From positions 1-31,533 of the forward strand of contig URWW01000019.1 in assembly GCA_900551665.1 (NCBI GenBank): DNA of 31,533 nucleotides, read 5' to 3'. Below, piece after piece: positions 1 through 8,546 of this stretch. Position 1 is the stretch's first letter. Every line of letters begins with the position of its first letter. The translations under genes and the position numbers were made by a program. The notes beneath the pieces were generated by a model. That model saw only the letters and a program-made list of their open reading frames with translations. It ran no database searches and was not told the DNA's origin. This DNA is from an uncultured Collinsella sp. GTDB lineage: Bacteria; Actinomycetota; Coriobacteriia; Coriobacteriales; Coriobacteriaceae.

Positions 1-60
1 TCCTGCCACTGCGGCCCCACTGCCTTCGGCGGCGTGCTCATCCAAAAGCCCAAGGCGTAA
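1..60 (+). CDS. C-terminal end of an upstream protein (possibly DegV-like)
   Basis: Frame 1 is open from the first base and ends at TAA 58-60, giving a 19-residue tail that contains CHCGPTAFGGVL. A His-x-Gly-Pro followed by a hydrophobic strand near the C-terminus resembles the end of DegV/EDD fatty-acid-binding proteins. The fragment is too short to be sure, and it could be the tail of an unrelated protein. The start lies outside the window. The palindrome at 88-132 lies just downstream. Confidence 0.35.
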   Translation, partial: SCHCGPTAFGGVLIQKPKA

Positions 61-87
61 AACGCGCTCGATAGCCTCAGAGGTCGT

Positions 88-132
88 GTCGGCACCTCAA
101 TTTGGGGACAGTCCCTAAATTGAGGTGCCGAC
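88..132. repeat. 45-base near-perfect palindrome (REP-like or terminator hairpin)
   Basis: The arms GTCGGCACCTCAATTT (88-103) and AAATTGAGGTGCCGAC (117-132) are perfectly complementary. Between them GGGAC and GTCCC pair again, with one mismatched pair and a single-base tip at position 110. No T-run follows on either strand, so it is not a classic intrinsic terminator. The GGGGACAGTCCC core resembles dispersed REP-type palindromes of bacterial genomes (recollection, not a search). It is less GC-rich than the neighbouring coding DNA. Confidence 0.75.
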
Positions 133-189
133 GGGCTTTCGACGGGGTTTGCGCTCGCCCGTGCTTGACCCCCTCTCTCGTGGGTAAAA

Positions 190-209
190 CATACAAATAC
201 GACTGTATG
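190..209. promoter_or_regulatory. Operator-like inverted repeat before the ABC exporter
   Basis: CATACA (190-195) and TGTATG (204-209) form perfect 6-base arms separated by 8 bases. They end 22 bases before the ATG at 231, in the only AT-rich part of this intergenic stretch. The symmetry and position suit a dimeric repressor or activator site overlapping the promoter. No regulator gene is adjacent, so the factor is unknown. A chance match cannot be excluded. Confidence 0.35.
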
Positions 210-230
210 AGGTAACGGGGGCTTTCGCGC

Positions 231-932
231 ATGGCATATATCGAGTTCAAAGACGTCACGAGGGTCTACGGATCCGACGGGTCGGAGGTGCACGCCCTCG
301 ATGGGGCGTCGTTCGAGGTCGAGCGCGGCGAGCTCGCCGTGATTCTCGGCGCCTCCGGAGCCGGCAAGACCACGGCCCTCAACATTTTGGGCGGCATGGA
401 CAGTGCCACGAGCGGGCGCGTGGTGGTTGACGGGCGCGACATCAGCGCCGCGTCCGAGGACGATCTGGTGGAGTATCGCCGCGCGGACGTGGGGTTCGTC
501 TTCCAGTTCTACAACCTGGTGCCCAATCTCACGGCGCTCGAGAATGTCGAGCTCGCCTCGCAGATCTGCCCCGATTCGCTCGATGCGGCCGACTGCTTGC
601 GCAAGGTCGGTCTGGGCGAGCGCATGGCGAATTTCCCAGCGCAGCTTTCCGGCGGCGAGCAGCAGCGCGTATCCATCGCGCGCGCCATCGCCAAGAATCC
701 CAAGCTCCTGTTGTGCGACGAGCCCACCGGCGCGCTCGACTACCAAACGGGCAAGCAGGTGCTGCAGCTTTTGCAGGATACTTGCCGTCGCGACGGCATC
801 ACCGTGCTCATCATCACGCATAACTCCGCACTCGCCCCCATGGCCGATCGCCTGATCCGCTTCAAGAGCGGGCGCGTGACGGACATGCGGGTGAACCCGC
901 AGCCCACGCCCATCGCCGATATCGAGTGGTAG
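231..932 (+). CDS. ABC transporter ATP-binding protein (MacB/LolD-type)
   Basis: This 233-aa nucleotide-binding subunit powers the FtsX-type permease encoded 12 bases downstream. Motifs appear in order: Walker A GASGAGKTT (about residues 39-47), a Q-loop in FQFYNLVPNLTALENV, the signature LSGGEQQRVSIARA, Walker B LLLCDEPTGALD, and the switch His in IITHN. Length and motifs fit the MacB/LolD/FtsE class that pairs with FtsX-fold permeases in mechanotransmission or export of peptides, lipids or drugs, rather than an importer. The start at ATG 231 follows a purine-rich GAGGTAACGGGGG stretch. The operator-like repeat at 190-209 may control it. No sensor kinase or response regulator gene is next to it, unlike typical Bce-type bacitracin modules. 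The substrate is unknown. Confidence 0.93.
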   Translation: MAYIEFKDVTRVYGSDGSEVHALDGASFEVERGELAVILGASGAGKTTALNILGGMDSATSGRVVVDGRDISAASEDDLVEYRRADVGFVFQFYNLVPNLTALENVELASQICPDSLDAADCLRKVGLGERMANFPAQLSGGEQQRVSIARAIAKNPKLLLCDEPTGALDYQTGKQVLQLLQDTCRRDGITVLIITHNSALAPMADRLIRFKSGRVTDMRVNPQPTPIADIEW

Positions 933-944
933 GCGGAGCGCATC

Positions 945-3900
945 ATGAGGGGGAAGAAGGCCGGCGTCCGGCCAAACGCGTTCGCAACCGATATCAAGCG
1001 CACCATCACAGGCAACCTCAAGCGGTTCATCTCGCTGTTCGTGATCACCGCGCTCGGCGCCACCATGCTGGTGGGCCTCAAGGCGGCCTGCGACGACCTG
1101 CGCTATACGGCCGATGACTATTACGACGCTCAGCGCCTGTTCGACATATCGATCAAATCGACGCTCGGTCTGGACGAAGCCGACATCTCCGCGCTCAGCG
1201 AGGTGGGCGGGGTCGATGTGGCGGAGGGCGGTTACACCGAGTCCGCTTACACCCAGGTGGACGGCTTGAGCGAGAAGGTCGATCTCAAAGCGCTCTCCGC
1301 GGCCGGCCTCAACGAGCCCCGTGTGGTAGAGGGGCGGCTCCCGCGCGACGTGCATGAGGTGGCCGTCACGCAGAAGTACCTGGATGCGAGTGGCAAGAAG
1401 CTCGGTGATACCGTGACCTTCGAGAGCGCCGAGGAGAAGCGCGGCGGCACAGCCGAAGAGGGCTCCGATGCCGCCAGCTCATCTGATACGCCGGCGATCT
1501 TCGAACGCGGCCGTTACACCATCACCGCATCCGTGCTCGATCCCATGGACGTGAACGCCGGCAGCAAGACCATGAGCTTCCGCAGCACCGGCGGCCCGCA
1601 GTACGCGTTTTTCCTCACGCCGGGTGCCGTCGTCGATCGCGACACGTTTACGGTCGCGTATCTGACGGTCTCGGGCGCCGATAACCTGATGACCTACTCG
1701 GATGAGTACAAGACCGCGGTCGATACGGTGAAGCAGCGCATCGAGGTCACGCGCGAGGAGCGCGAGCTCGAGCGCACCGGTCGTATGAAGGCCGATGCGA
1801 ACGAGGCGATCGACGCGGCGCAGGATGATGCGAATACGAAGCTCGACGCCGCCGCCGCGAAGCTCGACGCCGCCGATTCCCAGGTCGACGACGGCCGCGC
1901 CCAACTTGAGCGGCAGAGGGCATCGGCGTACGAGCAGCTCGATGAGGCTCAGCGTCAGCTCGATGCCACGCGCGCGCAAATCGATTCCGCCATGGCGAGT
2001 GCCGATACTTTCGCCGCGCTCATGGGCGACGCGTGGCCCACGAGCGCGTGGCAGCGCCTGCAAAATGGTGATGCCGCGGCGAAGGGCGAGTTCGTCGCTG
2101 CGATCGACGCATATGCGAGTGAGATGTCCCGGCGCATAGACGAAGGGGCGCGGCTGTGCGATGAGCTGGCTTCTGCCGTGGGCGAATTGCCCCTGGGAGA
2201 TCCGCAGGTCAAACAGAAGATGTACGACGCGCTCGACAAGCTCGAGGCAGGTGGCTTGATCAAGCCCGCCCAGGCCGAGCGCATGCGTGCGCTCGTGGAG
2301 GCCTATCCGGAGAGCGATGGCGACCTGGCGCTCATGCAGGACGAGGTCCGCGAACTCAAACGCTCGGTCCTCGCGCTGGGTGAGCTCGTGGGCGGACTCA
2401 AGGGCAGTATCGGGTCCCTTGCCGATGCCGCCCTTGGCAGGCCGGCGCTCGAAGCTGGGCAGGCGGAGCTCGATCGCCGGCGTGCCCAAGCCGAGCGCCA
2501 GCTCGCCGAGGGCGAGGCGAAGCTCGACGAGGGCGCCGCGAAGGCCCGGGAGGGCCGCGCCGAGTTCGAGGGTCAAAAGGCGGACGCCGAGGCCAAGTTT
2601 GCCCAGGCACGGGCCGATGTCGACGGCATCGAGCGCGCGAAGTGGTACATCCAAGATCGCGGGGCGCTGCCGAGTTACGCGAGCATCGAAAGCGATGCGA
2701 GCTCGATCGAGTCCATCGCCACGGTGTTCCCGCTCATCTTCTTCACGGTCGCCGTGCTCATCAGCCTTACCACGGTCACGCGTATGGTCGAGGAGGACCG
2801 CGGCCTCATCGGCGTGTACAAGGCGCTGGGTTACGACCGTGGTCGCATCTTGTCCAAGTACCTCATCTACTCGTTCGCCGCCTGCCTGGCGGGCGGTATC
2901 GCCGGTGACGCGCTCGGATTCATCGCCCTTCCCGCGGTGATCTTCACGATATTCAAGACCATGTACGCATTGCCCCCGTTCCAACTGCACTTCAACATGT
3001 TCACGGCGGTGCTCGGCATTGCCCTGTTCGCGCTCGGTATCGTGGGCGCCACGTTCCTGGCCTGCCGTCATGTGCTCAAGGAGACGCCTGCCTCGCTCAT
3101 GCGCCCCAAGGCCCCGCGTGCGGGCAAGCGCATCTTGCTGGAGCACATCACCCCGGTGTGGCGCCGGCTGTCCTTCCTCAACAAAGTGAGTGCCCGCAAC
3201 TTGTTCCGCTACAAGAAGCGCTTCTTCATGACGGTATTCGGCATCGCGGGCTGCACCGCCCTCATGATCTGCGGTCTGGGTATTCGCGATACCGTGATCT
3301 CGCTCAAGCCGCGTCAGTACGGGCCTGCCGGCGTGGTTCGCTACGACCTGCTGGCCGTCACCACTGACGAGGATTTCGTGCAAGGTGAGCGCGAACTGCG
3401 CGAGACGGGCATGGTCGACACCATGCTCGAGGCGCGCGTCGACAGCGTGACCGCCGAATTCGGGGGCGCGAGGGAGAGCGTTCAGCTCGTCGTGGTTCCC
3501 GACAACGCCGATTTGTCCGCGTACATGAAGACCGAGGATGGCTCGAACACGACCTTCCTCGCCCCCGCGATGGGCGGAGAGGAGCTTTCGCTGCCAAGCG
3601 ATGGCAACGGCGTCCTCGTGACCAAGAACGCCGAGCAGGTGCTCGGCTTCTCGCTCGGCGACGAGCTCCTCCTGCAAGACTCGACGCTGAGTCAGGGGTC
3701 GGTGCGCGTGGATGGCATTACCGTGAGCTTCCTAGGTAACTTCGTGTTCATGACCGAGAGCGCTTATGCCGAGGCCTTCGGCGAGCCGTGCGTCCCGAAT
3801 GCGCTGTTGGCCAATCTCACGGGCACAGATGAGCAGAAGATCGAACTGGCCGATCGCCTGACGGCGGGCGACACGTTCGTGAACGTGAACAGTTCGACGA

Positions 3901-4337
3901 AGGTCGCCAACGATTTCTCAGAGAGCTTCAAGATCATCGATGTCGTGGTGTATATCGTGACCGTGATGGCCGCGGCGCTTGCCTTTGCCGTGGTATTCAC
4001 GCTGTCCAACACGAACATCTCCGAGCGAGAGCGCGAGCTTGCCACGATCAAGGTGCTCGGCTTCAGGCGTGGCGAGGTGCATCGCTATATCAACAAGGAG
4101 ACGATCGTCCTCACGCTTATCGGCATTGTGGCGGGTTGGCCGCTCGGCTACGTGATCACGAGGTTCCTCACGTATGTGCTGCGCATGCCGTCGTTGTTCT
4201 TCGACACGATCGTGGAGCCGCAGACGTACCTGTTCGCCTCGGTGATGTCGTTCGTCTTTACGCTGATCATCAACCGGATGACCAACCGCAGCCTCGACCG
4301 CATCGACATGGTGGGCGCCCTTAAGAGCGCGGAGTAG
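945..4337 (+). CDS. FtsX-family ABC permease with large extracytoplasmic coiled-coil region
   Basis: This 1130-aa integral membrane protein is the partner of the preceding ATPase. One membrane segment lies at about residues 22-42, followed by roughly 550 residues outside the membrane. Two Ala/Glu/Lys/Arg/Gln-rich heptad regions (about 265-345 and 498-565) should form a long coiled coil. An FtsX block of three helices follows (about 592-705). A single helix near 760-782 starts a second, smaller extracytoplasmic domain, and a second FtsX block (about 998-1115) closes the protein. This is the two-FtsX-domain layout of large Gram-positive export permeases. The heptads recall the KLxEGAxxAxxG pattern of YhgE/Pip-type phage-receptor proteins. 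A short GGCGGAG site precedes ATG 945. A mechanotransmission or surface-export role is inferred; the cargo is not known. Confidence 0.9.
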   Translation: MRGKKAGVRPNAFATDIKRTITGNLKRFISLFVITALGATMLVGLKAACDDLRYTADDYYDAQRLFDISIKSTLGLDEADISALSEVGGVDVAEGGYTESAYTQVDGLSEKVDLKALSAAGLNEPRVVEGRLPRDVHEVAVTQKYLDASGKKLGDTVTFESAEEKRGGTAEEGSDAASSSDTPAIFERGRYTITASVLDPMDVNAGSKTMSFRSTGGPQYAFFLTPGAVVDRDTFTVAYLTVSGADNLMTYSDEYKTAVDTVKQRIEVTREERELERTGRMKADANEAIDAAQDDANTKLDAAAAKLDAADSQVDDGRAQLERQRASAYEQLDEAQRQLDATRAQIDSAMASADTFAALMGDAWPTSAWQRLQNGDAAAKGEFVAAIDAYASEMSRRIDEGARLCDELASAVGELPLGDPQVKQKMYDALDKLEAGGLIKPAQAERMRALVEAYPESDGDLALMQDEVRELKRSVLALGELVGGLKGSIGSLADAALGRPALEAGQAELDRRRAQAERQLAEGEAKLDEGAAKAREGRAEFEGQKADAEAKFAQARADVDGIERAKWYIQDRGALPSYASIESDASSIESIATVFPLIFFTVAVLISLTTVTRMVEEDRGLIGVYKALGYDRGRILSKYLIYSFAACLAGGIAGDALGFIALPAVIFTIFKTMYALPPFQLHFNMFTAVLGIALFALGIVGATFLACRHVLKETPASLMRPKAPRAGKRILLEHITPVWRRLSFLNKVSARNLFRYKKRFFMTVFGIAGCTALMICGLGIRDTVISLKPRQYGPAGVVRYDLLAVTTDEDFVQGERELRETGMVDTMLEARVDSVTAEFGGARESVQLVVVPDNADLSAYMKTEDGSNTTFLAPAMGGEELSLPSDGNGVLVTKNAEQVLGFSLGDELLLQDSTLSQGSVRVDGITVSFLGNFVFMTESAYAEAFGEPCVPNALLANLTGTDEQKIELADRLTAGDTFVNVNSSTKVANDFSESFKIIDVVVYIVTVMAAALAFAVVFTLSNTNISERERELATIKVLGFRRGEVHRYINKETIVLTLIGIVAGWPLGYVITRFLTYVLRMPSLFFDTIVEPQTYLFASVMSFVFTLIINRMTNRSLDRIDMVGALKSAE

Positions 4338-4402
4338 GGCAAAGGCCGTCCGCCTGAGACGGGCGCCGCGGTACAATGGGCGGGGAACGAGAGGGGCCCC
4401 GC

Positions 4403-4999
4403 ATGATCACGACCATATACCACTCGCCGTTGGGCGACATTTCGCTTGCCGCCACTGCGCGCGGGTTGGCCGGTCTGTGGTTTCGGGAGGTCGACTGCGC
4501 CCCCTCGATGTGCGCCGATTCCGCCCGCTTCGACATGAATGGCGGCGGCCTCATCGATCCCGATCCCGCTGCCACGGTCGAGGAGATCGAAGGTTGCGAT
4601 GCGCTCTCGGGCGTCCGTCCCATGTGCGCGTCGAGTCCGGCGCACGGCTCCGCGATCGCGGTGTTGGAACGCTCCTGGGCGTGGCTCAACGCCTATTTCG
4701 CCGGCCAGGCTCCACGATGGGTTCCCCCGATGGATTTCGGCGGAGACGACTTCGAGCATGCGGTATGCGTGGCGCTGCTCGGCGTGCCGTATGGCGAGGC
4801 CGTCACGGTCGATGATGTTGCGGCGATCGTTGCGTCTCGAATCGGGGGTGCGCCCGATGTGCGTGCCGTCCATGAGGCCGCCTTGCGCTGTCCGGTCCGG
4901 GTCATCGTTCCTGCGCATCGCGTCGAAGGCCTTTTGGCGCCCGACGACCCCCGTGAGTGCGTCAGCGTTGCGCTGCGCGCCCTGGAAGCCGCCCGCTGA
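4403..4999 (+). CDS. MGMT/Ogt-fold alkyltransferase-like protein with Cys replaced by Ala
   Basis: This 198-aa protein has the overall plan of O6-alkylguanine-DNA alkyltransferases: a divergent N-terminal domain opening with YHSPLGDISLAAT, then a C-terminal DNA-binding domain with GVPYGEAVTVDDVAAIV, the arginine-finger region RAVHEAALRCP, and the active-site strand. The motif is VPAHRVEG, where active enzymes have PCHRV, so the alkyl-acceptor Cys is Ala171 (codon 4913-4915). The Asn that normally sits just before the active site (as in NPV) is also changed (RCPV). It therefore should not transfer alkyl groups in the usual way. It may instead bind damaged DNA and flag it for nucleotide-excision repair, as alkyltransferase-like (ATL) proteins do. 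The GAGAGGGG site before ATG 4403 decides the start; a TACAAT box lies at 4372-4377. An inactive relic is the alternative. Confidence 0.72.
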   Translation: MITTIYHSPLGDISLAATARGLAGLWFREVDCAPSMCADSARFDMNGGGLIDPDPAATVEEIEGCDALSGVRPMCASSPAHGSAIAVLERSWAWLNAYFAGQAPRWVPPMDFGGDDFEHAVCVALLGVPYGEAVTVDDVAAIVASRIGGAPDVRAVHEAALRCPVRVIVPAHRVEGLLAPDDPRECVSVALRALEAAR

Positions 5000-5150
5000 T
5001 CAGGCACCCTTGGTTTTGCTGTGAAGTTCCCCACACGCGTCGGGCGATTCATGGTACAAAAGAGGTCCAGACAATTGATTCAACGAACCGAACGGGTTCC
5101 CAGCTCAAGCTGCTATGAGGTGGGGGCCCTATTTTTATGGAGGTGGGTAC

Positions 5151-6587
5151 ATGGGAGATGTGCGATCTGGGGCTGCGTCTGCGGCCTCTTCGAATAAGTG
5201 GGCGATTCTGTTCACCGTTCTCATCATGACGTTCATGGCGACGCTCGATTCGAGCATCGTCAACGTGGCGCTGCCGGTCATGCAAAAGGCGCTGGGGGCG
5301 GGACTCGACCAAATCCAGTGGATCTCGTCGGTGTACCTGCTTACCATGTGCGCCTTCTTGCTCGTGTTCGGCAGGTTGGGCGATCTGTATGGGAAGGTCC
5401 GGTATTTCGAGATCGGCGTGGTGATCTTTTCCATCGGCTCCCTTATGTGCGGTATGTCGACCTCGCTGCCGGCGCTCGTGGCGTCTCGCGCGGTTCAGGG
5501 CATCGGTGGTGCATCGGCCATGGCGAACAATATGGGCATCATCACCGAGGCCTTTCCCGCCCGCGAGCGCGGCCGCGCGCTCGGCCTGTTGGCGAGTTTC
5601 GTGGCGCTCGGCATGATGTGCGGTCCGGTGCTGGGCGGTTTCATCGTGTCGATGTTCCCCTGGGAGAGCATTTTCCTCATCAACGTGCCGGTCGGCATCC
5701 TGTCCCTCGTCATAGGGCACTTCACCTTGCCGCGTTCGACGCCCGAATGCGCGGGGCAGTCCATGGACGTCAAGGGCGCCGTCCTGCTCGTTCCCGGCAT
5801 GCTGCTCACGTTCCTGTCCGTCACCATGATGCAGGGCAACGCGAGTCCCGCTGCCGCGCTCGCGCTCGTTGCGGGCGTGCTCATGCTCGTGTTCTTCGGG
5901 CTACACGAGCGCCGTGTCGAGCATCCTCTGGTCAACTTGGCGATCTTTTCCGACCGTCATTTCGCGGTGAACGTCGTCTGCCTGTTCATCAGCTTCGTCG
6001 CCATCGGCGTATATGAGCTCATGACGCCCTTTTACCTGCAGGATGCCCGTGGCTTTGACCCTGGTGCATCCGGTCTGATCTTCTGCATCATCCCCTTGGT
6101 GAACGCGGTTGCGGGACCCATATCCGGTGCCGTGTCCGACCGCATCGGATGCAACCTTCTCACGGTTCTCGGCCTGGGCGCGTTCAGCGTGGGCCTGTAC
6201 CTCACCGGCACGCTCGGGATGACGGCCACGCTGCCGCATATCCTGTTCTATCTGGGGTTGGCCTCGTTCGGCACGTCGATCTTCCAGTCTCCGAACAACT
6301 CGCTGATCATGGGCTCAGTCTCCACCGAGATGCTCGGATTTGCGGGCAGCGTGAGCGCGCTCGCCCGGTACCTGGGCATGGCGGTGGGCATTTCGGGTTC
6401 CACTTCGATCCTCTATGGCCAGATGAGCGTCGCGGCCGGCCGCCATGTGACGGCTTTCGTCGAGGGGAGGCCCGACATCTTCCTGTACGGGTACCATATC
6501 GTCTACGTCGTAACCGCCGCGCTTGTGCTCGTGGGCTTCGCGCTGGCGATGGGCCGTATGATCGCACGTAGGCGTTCTCGGCGATAG
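5151..6587 (+). CDS. MFS drug/H+ antiporter, DHA2 (EmrB/QacA) family
   Basis: This 478-aa polytopic membrane protein has the length and hydrophobic pattern of 14-helix DHA2 exporters. Near the N-terminus it carries LDSSIVNVALP, typical of helix 1 in this family, followed by the loop motif GRLGDLYGKVR (motif A) and the antiporter motif C in ALGMMCGPVLGGF. These proteins expel drugs, dyes or metabolites in exchange for protons. ATG 5151 is chosen over ATG 5115 because a perfect GGAGGT (5139-5144) lies six bases before it. The 151-base gap upstream holds a small GAACC/GGTTC hairpin and an AT-rich stretch but no clear regulator site. No TetR or MarR gene is adjacent. The substrate cannot be read from sequence. 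Confidence 0.92.
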   Translation: MGDVRSGAASAASSNKWAILFTVLIMTFMATLDSSIVNVALPVMQKALGAGLDQIQWISSVYLLTMCAFLLVFGRLGDLYGKVRYFEIGVVIFSIGSLMCGMSTSLPALVASRAVQGIGGASAMANNMGIITEAFPARERGRALGLLASFVALGMMCGPVLGGFIVSMFPWESIFLINVPVGILSLVIGHFTLPRSTPECAGQSMDVKGAVLLVPGMLLTFLSVTMMQGNASPAAALALVAGVLMLVFFGLHERRVEHPLVNLAIFSDRHFAVNVVCLFISFVAIGVYELMTPFYLQDARGFDPGASGLIFCIIPLVNAVAGPISGAVSDRIGCNLLTVLGLGAFSVGLYLTGTLGMTATLPHILFYLGLASFGTSIFQSPNNSLIMGSVSTEMLGFAGSVSALARYLGMAVGISGSTSILYGQMSVAAGRHVTAFVEGRPDIFLYGYHIVYVVTAALVLVGFALAMGRMIARRRSRR

Positions 6588-6617
6588 GGCGTCTTTTGAC
6601 GCATGCGTCCCTCGATG

Positions 6618-6638
6618 GGTCCCGATGTGCTCGGGACC
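6618..6638. terminator. Short hairpin after the MFS gene
   Basis: GGTCCCG (6618-6624) pairs perfectly with CGGGACC (6632-6638) across a 7-base loop, 30 bases after the MFS stop codon. The following TATTGCCGTTT is only weakly T-rich, so termination efficiency is doubtful. Confidence 0.4.
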
Positions 6639-6746
6639 TATTGCCGTTTGGCGGATATGTCTCATTTTCATCATCGGAGTATGCGAAACTGGTACTCTAC
6701 GTAATACATTGTTCGTCATCCGCATCATGGGAGGTTCGTCGCACGC

Positions 6747-8546
6747 ATGCTGCTGGAACGCATTTCATCGCCGCAGGACGTGAAGGACCTCGATGCCGCC
6801 GACCTGCCGCTTCTTTGTTCTGAGATTCGCCAGGCCATCCTTTCGAGCTCGGCTTCGGTAGGGGGTCACATCGGTTCGAACCTCGGCGTCGTGGAGCTTA
6901 CCGTCGCCTTGCACCGCGTGTTCGATTCGCCGACGGACAAGCTCATCTTCGACGTTTCCCATCAGACGTACGCGCACAAGATGCTCACGGGTCGCGCCGC
7001 GAACTACCTCGACGTCGAGCGTTTCGGTGGCCTGTCCGGTTTCACCAGCCCGGCCGAGTCCGAGCACGACCTGTTCTCCGTCGGCCATACCTCCACGTCC
7101 GTGAGCCTCGCTTGCGGCATGGCCAAGGCGCGCGACCTCATGGGTGCCGATTACAACGTCGTCGCCGTCATCGGCGATGGCTCCGTTTCCGGCGGTCTTG
7201 CGTTCGAGGGGTTTGACAACCTTGCCGAGCTCGGCACCGGCGTGATCGTCATCGTGAACGACAACGGCTGGTCCATCGCCGAGAATCACGGTGGCATCTA
7301 TCGCAACCTCGCCGAGTTGCGCGAGAGCGAAGGCGCCGCTCCCAACAACTTCTTCCGCTCCCTGGGGCTCGACTATCGCTTCCTCGCCAATGGCAACGAC
7401 GAGGCGGCCGTCGAGCGCGCCTTGCTCGAGCTGCGCGATATCGATCATCCGGTCGTCCTGCACGTATGCACCGTCAAGGGCTCCGGTTACGAGCCCGCTG
7501 AGGACGACGCCGAGGGTTGGCATCACGTGGGTCCCTTCGACATCGAGGCCGGCACGTATGAGACGCTCCGCCGCAGCCGTTGCGAGAAGAGCGAGACCTA
7601 TGCGGATATCACCGGTCGCCATCTGCTCATGCGCATGGCCGCCGATGAGCGCGTGGTGGGCATTTCCGCCGCCACGCCCTATATCATGGGCTTCACCAAG
7701 CCCCGGCGCGATGCTGCGGGTTCCCAGTTCGTGGACGTGGGCATTGCCGAGGAGCATGCCGTGACCTACGCCGCGGGCCTTGCGCGCGCGGGCGCCAAGC
7801 CGGTGCTCGGCCTGTACGGCGTGTTCATGCAGCGCGCGTATGACCAGCTCTGGCACGATCTGTGCCTGAACAGCCTGCCCGCCGTTATCCTCGACTTCGG
7901 CTCCTCCGTGTATGGGACGAGCGATGCGACCCATCTGAGCTTCTTCGACCTTGCCCTGCAGGGGGCTCTGCCCAACCTGCGCTGCCTGGCGCCCACGTGT
8001 CGCGAGGAGTATCTCGCCATGCTGGATTGGGCTATCGACCAAGACTCTCGTCCCGTGGTCGTTCGCGTTCCCGGCAATGGCGTCGTTTCCAATCCCGACT
8101 TCGCGCTCGACCCTAAGGCCCTGGCGGCCGAGTTCGCCCTCCCGCGCTATGACGTGGTGCACGAGGGCTCCGATGTTGCGATTCTCGCGTTGGGCAGCTT
8201 TTTCAGCCTGGGTGAGAGCCTGTGCGACGCGCTTTCCGCTCCCGCTGACGGCGGGTTTGCGCTCGACGCGACCCTGGTGAACCCGCGCTTCGCCACCGAG
8301 CTCGATGAGGTGGCTCTCGACGACCTCGCCCGTTCGCACCGTGTGATCGTGACGCTCGAGGACGGTGTGCTCGAGGGCGGTTGGGGCGAGAAGGTCGCTC
8401 GCTACCTGGGCCCGGCCAGTGTTCGGGTGCTGTGCTACGGCGTGCGCAAGGGCTTCCCGGATCGCTTTGACGCCGACGAGCTCCTTGCCGAGAACGGCAT
8501 GTCCCTCGAGGCAATCACCGCCGATATCCGCGCCGTCCTTTCCTGA
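6747..8546 (+). CDS. Short, divergent DXS-like thiamine-diphosphate enzyme
   Basis: This 599-aa protein has the three-domain plan of 1-deoxy-D-xylulose-5-phosphate synthase: an N-terminal ThDP domain (GGHIGSNLGVVELTVALH, DVSHQTYAHK, the metal motif GDGSVSGG near residue 143), a PYR domain with the catalytic Glu in DVGIAEEHAV (about residue 333), and a C-terminal transketolase domain. Canonical DXS makes DXP from pyruvate and glyceraldehyde-3-phosphate for isoprenoid, thiamine and pyridoxal synthesis. Several acceptor-site motifs differ: DRAG becomes DFGS, GADG becomes GTSD, RYPRG becomes RVPGNG, and the linker GPVDGHD becomes LANGND. It is also shorter than the usual length of about 620 aa. 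It may be a paralogue with another acceptor. A GGGAGG site 12 bases upstream of ATG 6747 is rather far. The gene stands alone between hairpins. Confidence 0.85.
   Translation: MLLERISSPQDVKDLDAADLPLLCSEIRQAILSSSASVGGHIGSNLGVVELTVALHRVFDSPTDKLIFDVSHQTYAHKMLTGRAANYLDVERFGGLSGFTSPAESEHDLFSVGHTSTSVSLACGMAKARDLMGADYNVVAVIGDGSVSGGLAFEGFDNLAELGTGVIVIVNDNGWSIAENHGGIYRNLAELRESEGAAPNNFFRSLGLDYRFLANGNDEAAVERALLELRDIDHPVVLHVCTVKGSGYEPAEDDAEGWHHVGPFDIEAGTYETLRRSRCEKSETYADITGRHLLMRMAADERVVGISAATPYIMGFTKPRRDAAGSQFVDVGIAEEHAVTYAAGLARAGAKPVLGLYGVFMQRAYDQLWHDLCLNSLPAVILDFGSSVYGTSDATHLSFFDLALQGALPNLRCLAPTCREEYLAMLDWAIDQDSRPVVVRVPGNGVVSNPDFALDPKALAAEFALPRYDVVHEGSDVAILALGSFFSLGESLCDALSAPADGGFALDATLVNPRFATELDEVALDDLARSHRVIVTLEDGVLEGGWGEKVARYLGPASVRVLCYGVRKGFPDRFDADELLAENGMSLEAITADIRAVLS

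Noticed and set aside
1479..3677. Minus-strand open frame opposite the FtsX permease
   Set aside because: Antisense to the coiled-coil coding part; composition bias explains its length.
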